A stretch of 64,000 bases of DNA from Dichotomopilus funicola (taxonomy: Eukaryota > Ascomycota > Sordariomycetes > Sordariales > Chaetomiaceae). Where the stretch lies: the NCBI RefSeq assembly GCF_033296635.1, contig NW_026944085.1, positions 118,029-182,028 on the forward strand. Direction: 5' to 3'. The notes under the pieces are model-generated. The model was not told the DNA's origin, did not search any database, and saw only the letters and a program-made list of their open reading frames with translations. The translations under genes and the position numbers were made by a program. Positions 57,964-64,000 of the stretch are shown here, in pieces. Every line of letters begins with the position of its first letter. The first letter of the stretch is position 1.

Positions 57964-58684
57964 CTACCTCATCCTCAATTCAACTCCTTCCACATCCCTT
58001 CGCCTCTCCCGTTCCTCGCGTGGATCATCGCCTATTGCCGTGGCATTGACAGAGCTACCAGCAGACGGCAGCCGATCATTACGCCGGGACTGTAGGCAAA
58101 AGTCCCATAGGGAGACACCGATTAGGATTCCATGCACCACACTAGGAGACAAGCACGGATATCAGTGGCTTGGTAACGAATTTAGAAGTAGTAAAATAGA
58201 ACAGAGAGAGCTTACAGCATCGTATACACCATGTAATATTGGTTGTCAAAAGCCGCACGGGAGACGGAACCAGCGCGCCTATCCAGGTGAGACAATGCCT
58301 CAACAAAATCGTACCCAATGCTCGCGCCTAGGAGCACTAGGATGACAATATCAAAGATGATGACACACGGATGGGGGACATGGCGCAGTCGATGGTGATG
58401 ATCAGCGAGGGCCACTACTTGACTGGCATTGAGCAGGATTGCGCAGACAACCTACACGTTGAGAAGTGATTATGTGAGTCTGGGCGAACCGTGAAACAGT
58501 GTGCGGGGGGGGGGCTTACACCGGCGTATCGGATTCCATTGGAGTAGCCCTGCGTCTTGCTGATATAAATGAGGAAGATCAAGACAGCAAGCTCAAAGAG
58601 AAATGCCAGCGCCCGACAAAACAGGTGAACCCTGGTTGCCGGATTGGACCGATTGGTTAGCCGCCTGCGCGGCGTGCCGGGCAT
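57964..58684 (-). CDS. Small four-TM membrane protein, unknown function
   Basis: Exons 58684-58520, 58451-58216 and 58141-57964 give 192 aa. The gene is not one continuous frame, but each intron has a consensus donor (GTAAGC) and a TAG acceptor, and phases fit. Hydrophobic segments: ALAFLFELAVLIFLIYI (~27-43), YAGVVCAILLNASQVVALA across intron 1, HPCVIIFDIVILVLLGASIG (~82-101) and YYMVYTMLVVHGILIGVSLW across intron 2. The N-terminus is basic, and the C-terminus is a charged tail (DDPREERERRRDVEG). Topology and size resemble MARVEL-like fungal proteins, but I cannot assign it to that family by sequence. It is convergent with the neighbouring membrane-protein gene, about 480 bp apart. Confidence 0.75.
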
Positions 58685-59376
58685 GGTGTGTAACAGTGTA
58701 AGTGAGGTAAAGTTCGGCCGCCAGTCGCGACGCGTGGAAGAAACCGGCGTAGGGATCGGATTTCTGAACTCTGGGGGACGATGCCCTCGGACGGCGGTGA
58801 TGAAGGAGGATTCCGACGGTGCGACTGCGAGTGCAAACTTTTGAATCTTGATGGGAGGTCGCAAAACTCGGGCCGTGTGCCTGATAGCCGAGGACGAGCC
58901 TTGGCTGTTGGTTGGGTGCGGACTACAGATTGGGCCTCATCCAGCAGCCAGCTCGGTCGCGATGCCGAATTCACGTCCTGTCAATGTCGGAAATGAGTGT
59001 CCCGAAAAAAAGACGCCGGCCTGCAGTGCACATGTCCCATGCCTATGCCTATCAACGCTGGCGGGAGGATGATGGATCTTGTGTCTCCTCTGGTGGTCTG
59101 GAACTTCGTTCCTTGGAGGGGAAGGGGTGGGGGGGGAGTCAGTGACATTACATTGACCGAGCCAACAAAATTGAAAATAGCTGCAGAAGCGAGGGGCACA
59201 TGCTGGGACGGCTCTGGGTTACCATCATCAAAGTATCGTCTCCTGACGGGAGCTGCCTTCCTCGAGTATAAAGAGCCCGGGACATGCCCCAATCATCATG
59301 GCTCTCTTGTGCTCTAGACCACGGCTCAGAACCTAGTTCCTTTGCCTCAGGGGTAAGGTAGCGGCTCAAAGTGAAC
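58685..59376. promoter_or_regulatory. Divergent promoter region
   Basis: 692 bp between the start codons of the small membrane-protein gene (-) and the GH55 gene (+). It should contain both promoters. No extra gene is supported. Confidence 0.55.
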
Positions 59377-62300
59377 ATGATGACTTCCAAAGTCGGCATC
59401 GGCCTCTTGAGATGGCTTCTCGTCCTCACGTCGTTGACCCTCTTCTTCCCTTGTGGCTTATCTCTGCACTTGTCTTTGCACGCAGAACCCAGGTCCGCCT
59501 CCAGCCTCCTTGCCCTACGAGATGTTCCTGTCAACACCACCAGATCACCGCATGCGCCTCCTCGTCTGCGGAATGCCACAGCCGCCGACCTTGAGACCGC
59601 CCGTGCCGTTGTCAAGGGTGCCTTGAGTGAGGCTGCCGTACGCAACAAGGCCCGTCTTGATCATCCCTCGCGGAACAGATACACCCTCAGACCCGGCACC
59701 CAGCTCGGTGGAGCATTTCCAGCTACGCGCTTCACGTCCTCATCCAACGAGACTGCATCAGAAGAGCCCCCGCCTCTACTCGAGATTACCCCAGAAATCG
59801 CCGATGCTGCTGCCCTGCTGGCTGAAGCTGACGCGGATGCTAGCGTGAACCGCTCGGCTCCGACGCCCACGGTCCGCAAGCGGGCTGGGTATTGGATGGA
59901 AGACATCAGTCGCAAGGGGAGTTGGCCCTTCAAGAAGGATGATAGCTACCGGGTGTGTTGATTGACTACCTACCACCTTGCTCACTATCCCACGCCCACA
60001 CATCTGCTGTTGGGATCATTGACAACTTAAGCGCCGTGCTGATGAAGGAATAATCCAAGGTCCTCCGGAATGTCAAGGACTTTGGTGCTGTTGGGGACGG
60101 CGTGACAGTAGGTTCAGCCCCTTTCCAGTGCGCTGTCGCCATCGTGTAACTTGTGTGATGATGGGACATCTCCCAGGTTTAAGTAGCTTAGGTACATGTA
60201 CCTACAGACACCCAATGTATCTGGCAGGTAATCAGTTGAGGCAATATGCTAACTTCTCTGGGGTTGACAGGAGGATACGGCAGCCATCCGAAGCGCCATC
60301 AACTCTACTCGCAGCCGTAGATGCGCAGAAGGCTGCAATGGCTCAACTCTGCACAACACTGTTGTTTATTTCCCCTCAGGTACGTCAGTTGAGTGATGAA
60401 AGGGTTCCCGCATTGATAGGTAGTAACCGAACATTCTTTTGAAAAGGCACATACCTCGTTTCCAGCACAATATACGCTATTTTTGGGACACAAATGATTG
60501 GAAATGTACGAGCGAGCAACCTCCGATCAATCAAATCTCCGGCATGACTTGCAAGCTTACCCATCGATCCATGACACAGCCGAATGATCCCCCTGTCATA
60601 CTAGGTGCACCCTCCTTTGTCGGACTCGGTGTGTTCTCGACCGACGAATACGTTCCCAACGGCGGGACAGGGCCTGACGGGAACGCCAACGAATGGTACA
60701 TCAACACGGTACGTTCTGCTGTTCATTAATTATTACTTGGGTAATTACCTGTCATGGCACCACATCGAGAGGAATGCTAACCGGGGGGATCTTGATACGA
60801 CACGCCTATGCCAACTTTTATCGGCAGATCCGAAACTTCAAGTTCGACATCACTCAGACTGACCCAGGTGCCTACATCTGTGCGATTCATTACCAAGTAG
60901 CCCAGGCTACAAGCTTGTCCAACGTCGAGTTCAACGTCGGCGCTCCCCCGACCACTCAGCAGGCCATTTGTGAGTCTTGTGTCTTCCCAGTTAATTAGAA
61001 CCTGATAAATGGGCCCAGTGAATAAGCTACTAACAAGCCTCTTTTCAGTTGCCGAAAATGGGAGTGGCGGCGTAATGAGTGACTTGACGTTCAACGGTGG
61101 TAACTTTGGCATCTGTACGCTTACCCCCTTTTCCAGCCGAGGCTGCCCGAACGTGGTCTCGCTTCAGTGTGAAGGTGAGGTACTAACCAGCGTTTAATTA
61201 CAGATGGCGGCAGCCAGCAATTTACGGCCCAGCGGCTGAAGTTCAGAAACTGCGCAACCGCCGTGCAGCTCATTTGGGACTGGGGCTGGGTGAGTGACCA
61301 TTCGCCGTGGACTAGGGTTTTTAGGACGCTAACTTACTCCTTTATTGAACTAGACCTGGAAGAGCATCGACATCTCCGGTTGTACGACCGGATTCAAGCT
61401 CGTCTCGGAGGACGGCACCCATCACACGGGGTCCATTCTGCTGTTGGATTCAACATTCACCAACACGGGGACTGCGATCTTGACGTTTTCGGCCACCAAG
61501 GAGCTGGCTAAGGGAACTACTGGTATTACGTTGGACAATGTTGCTTTCGACAATGTCCAGAGTCCAGTCGTGGACACTGAGGGCAAGGTGTACCTCCCGG
61601 CCAGCGTGGGCAGCGTCGACACATGGGTTCTCGGGCCTATCTATTCGGACAGTCGAGTCAGGGGCGACTCCCTTTCTATGACCTTCACTACCGACCGCGA
61701 GAAGTCCCTTCTTGGCTCTTCGCGCTCGGGTCTCCCAAAATTGCCCTTCTTTGAGAGGGCAAGACCTCAATATGAAAACGAGGGAGCCGCTTCCTTTGTT
61801 CACATGAAAGACTACGCCAAAGGTATGCTTGCACCGGGCTGTTGACCACCCTACAGTTTTCTCCATTCTTATTTCCCTAACGGTGTGGCTTTTCTTTTCC
61901 TTTCCACCTGGGAACTGACACAACCCTAGGTGACGGATCTACTGATGACACGGAGGCTTTCCAAAAGGCGCTCAACGACAACGCCGGTTCCAAGATCATC
62001 TTTGTGGATGCGGGCTCCTACATCCTCACCGATACAATCACGGTCCCAGCGGGCGCGAGAATTGTGGGCGAGGCCTGGTCTCAACTCGTGGCCTTGGGAG
62101 ACAACTTTGGTGATGCTTCGTACGTAGACTGTCCCTTGTATCCCCATCTCTTATCCCTAGCCTGTGCTAATGTGGCTGTTAATCACCCTTACGGCAGGAA
62201 TCCGCGCCCTCTTCTTCGAGTAGGAAAACGTGGCGACGTGGGGAGTGTAGAGATACAGGATCTCCTATTCACTTCCAAGGGACCAACCCCCGGCACCGTG

Positions 62301-63938
62301 TTGGTAGAATGGAATATCAAGGCCAGCTCACCTGGAGCTGCCGGCATGTGGGGTAATTACTCTAGAAATTATTTGGATTCCTCGACGGCCGTGGGGATTT
62401 GCTGACACCCGGGACAGATAGTCACGTTCGTCTCGGTGGTGCTGAGGGCACCGAACTCACTTCAAAGCAATGCCCTCCTTCCACCTCCGGGACCAACAGC
62501 GGTTGTAGCGTGGGAAGTCTGATGATGCATATCACCCCGGGCTCATCTGCCCTGCTGGATAACGTCTGGCTATGGTTGGCGGACCGTGGTATCGGCGGCC
62601 CGGGCTGGGAGGATGGCACCAGCAACATGGTAAGTAAAGTCCCTCGTGATATGCAGAACGCGACAACACAAAAAGAAACCAGAAAAAGAGAGAGAAAAAA
62701 AGGAGTGGAGGCTGATTACTCTGTTTCTACGCAGGTACAAATGTCTGTCTACGTGTCTCGCGGCCTGCTTGTGGAGAGCACCGATGCAACATGGCTCTAT
62801 GGAACGTCTTCCGAACACGCTGTCATGTACCAATACAACTTCTGGAAGGCTCGGAATGTGTTTGCCGGTATGATCCAGTCGGAGTCGCCCTACTACCAGC
62901 CCACCCCCAAGCCACCGGCACCGTTTGCTGGCTCGGTCGGTAAGTTTGCCGGTGACTGGGAGTATGACTGCCAGAACAGTGACGCTTCTGGATGTGATGC
63001 CTCATGGGCTCTTCTCGTCCGAAACTCCACGGACATTTTCATCGCCGGCGCGGGCCTCTATTCTTGGTTCACGACATACACCCAGGACTGTGGTACGTTG
63101 CTCCCTTTCTAGATTCAGGTTATGACGGGGACAGCCTCTCTCTAACAACATCCTCCGTCGACCCATAATTAGTCGATAAAATGAACTGCCAGCAGAGCTT
63201 GATCCTCGTCGAGGACAACTTTGAACATGTCCGGATCCACAACCTCATCACTGTCGGGGCGGTAAACATGATTGAGTCGGACGGCTACAAGATCAAATCG
63301 GCAGATAACCTTGCTGTCGACTTTCATCCTTATTGGAGCCAGATCTCTGTCTTCGATCCGATCCAGAACGAGCCGGATGCCTGCGAAGGCCGACTGACGG
63401 AGCCTAACGGTGACGACCCGCAGCAGACAGATGGCAGCTACCCTCCTGCTTTGCCCGTGGGGACTAATCCGCCAGCACTGCCGAACAAAAATTACCTCAG
63501 CATTGTGAACGGATCACCATATAATTTCAAGCTTACCAGCACCCACACAAATCAAATGACGGGATTTGAGTGGCATGACATTCCGGCCGGTGAGCTCCCT
63601 CCAGTCCGTAATATGGTTCATTAGTCCTCGCTTCTAACGACATCTCTCTTTCTCAAGGGGAGTCGAGGCAAAACATGTTCGAATACAGGGCAACGTCATA
63701 TGCAGTTGACGACAAGGGCGAGGCTTACTACGAGATCGAGGGCACCGGTAAGACGTTTGTTGTCCTGATCCGAACTGACTACGACAACGACGGCGATCAT
63801 TTCCTGGCCAAGCTTGACTACCGCGGTCTTTCAACAGACGACGCCGCCGAAGGAACGATCTACTCCATCTACACCTCGGGCGGTGGCCACGATATCGAGT
63901 GGTATCAGAACCCTGACTGGCTCGCAATCAGCCGCTGA
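59377..63938 (+). CDS. GH55-family beta-1,3-glucanase-like protein
   Basis: Secreted enzyme of the tandem right-handed beta-helix type (GH55, exo/endo-beta-1,3-glucanase), probably acting on laminarin-like or cell-wall glucan. Fifteen exons: 59377-59952, 60060-60107, 60271-60379, 60447-60505, 60580-60708, 60828-60969, 61049-61114, 61204-61289, 61354-61822, 61930-62119, 62198-62352, 62418-62629, 62735-63092, 63173-63589, 63658-63938; total 1098 aa. A signal peptide covers about 1-29, then a ~165-residue extension not needed for the fold. First helix: NVKDFGAVGDGVTEDTAAIR; second: KGDGSTDDTEAFQKALNDN. Other landmarks: YFPSGTYLVSSTIYAIFGTQ and WEYDCQNSDASGC. The exon 6 acceptor is uncertain: 60827 keeps the frame but drops six conserved-looking residues (ANFYRQ), and no AG sits just before them. 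The stop lies 62 bp from the window end. Polysaccharide substrate is inferred. Confidence 0.88.
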
Positions 63939-64000
63939 CTGACTATAACCCTAACCCTGCCCCGCTCCCACAGGGGATATTGGCTAATATCCACATATGC
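63939..64000. other. 3' flank of the GH55 gene
   Basis: Last 62 bp. It contains two CCCTAA units (chance or a telomere-like seed) and a perfect seven-pair hairpin GGATATT/AATATCC at 63975-63992. No gene starts here. Confidence 0.5.

Noticed and set aside
63945..63992. CCCTAACCCT plus a seven-pair hairpin at the window edge
   Set aside because: Too short to be a telomere or a proven terminator; reported only as flank content.
1..64000. CRISPR arrays, bacterial operons, ribosome binding sites, rRNA genes
   Set aside because: Intron-rich fungal nuclear sequence; no spaced direct-repeat array or rRNA-like region was seen.

Overview
The window is nuclear DNA of a filamentous ascomycete. Genes carry short introns (about 50-110 nt) with GTRNGT donors, CTRAC branch sites and YAG acceptors. 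The gene set is typical of Pezizomycotina: fused NAD(P)H nitrite reductase, SREBP with a fungal C-terminal domain, a RON1-like Ndt80 factor and a GH55 glucanase. The G+C-rich coding style suggests Sordariomycetes, but I cannot name the genus. I support 14 protein-coding genes, one probable decayed gene, two tRNA-like Pol III candidates and one small inverted-repeat transposon. Exon boundaries were worked out by hand; for every complete gene the exon lengths add up to a whole number of codons.

Layout. 0.4-4.1 kb (+): nitrite reductase, convergent with a K+/H+ antiporter of the KHA1 family (4.8-8.3 kb, -). 10.6-13.8 kb (+): repeat-rich cell-wall protein. 14.4-15.3 kb (-): probable gene remnant. 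16.8-18.2 kb (+): CCR4-NOT subunit Rcd1/Caf40 with a long poly-Q tract. 18.2-22.0 kb: gene-poor. 22.0-24.4 kb (+): neutral ceramidase.

24.8-41.8 kb is an N-acetylglucosamine (GlcNAc) utilisation cluster. It holds GlcNAc-6-P deacetylase (-), a NagZ-like GH3 protein fused to GNAT domains (+), a RON1-like regulator (+), a hexokinase-like probable GlcNAc kinase (-) and glucosamine-6-P deaminase (+). Together they encode the route chitin-derived GlcNAc -> GlcNAc-6-P -> GlcN-6-P -> fructose-6-P, plus the likely regulator. No GlcNAc transporter is in the window. The GH3 protein is the most unusual: the NagZ Asp-Ser-His dyad and the nucleophile Asp are both replaced.

43.0-46.3 kb (-): SREBP-type bHLH membrane transcription factor. 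48.1-50.1 kb (-): single-pass membrane protein with a long disordered tail. 51.8-52.1 kb: 326-bp inverted-repeat element flanked by 9-bp direct repeats. 53.2-55.4 kb (+): secreted PhoD-like phosphatase. 55.7 kb (-): tRNA-like locus. 56.3-58.7 kb: two convergent genes for small multi-spanning membrane proteins. 59.4-63.9 kb (+): 15-exon GH55 beta-1,3-glucanase-like protein ending just inside the window.
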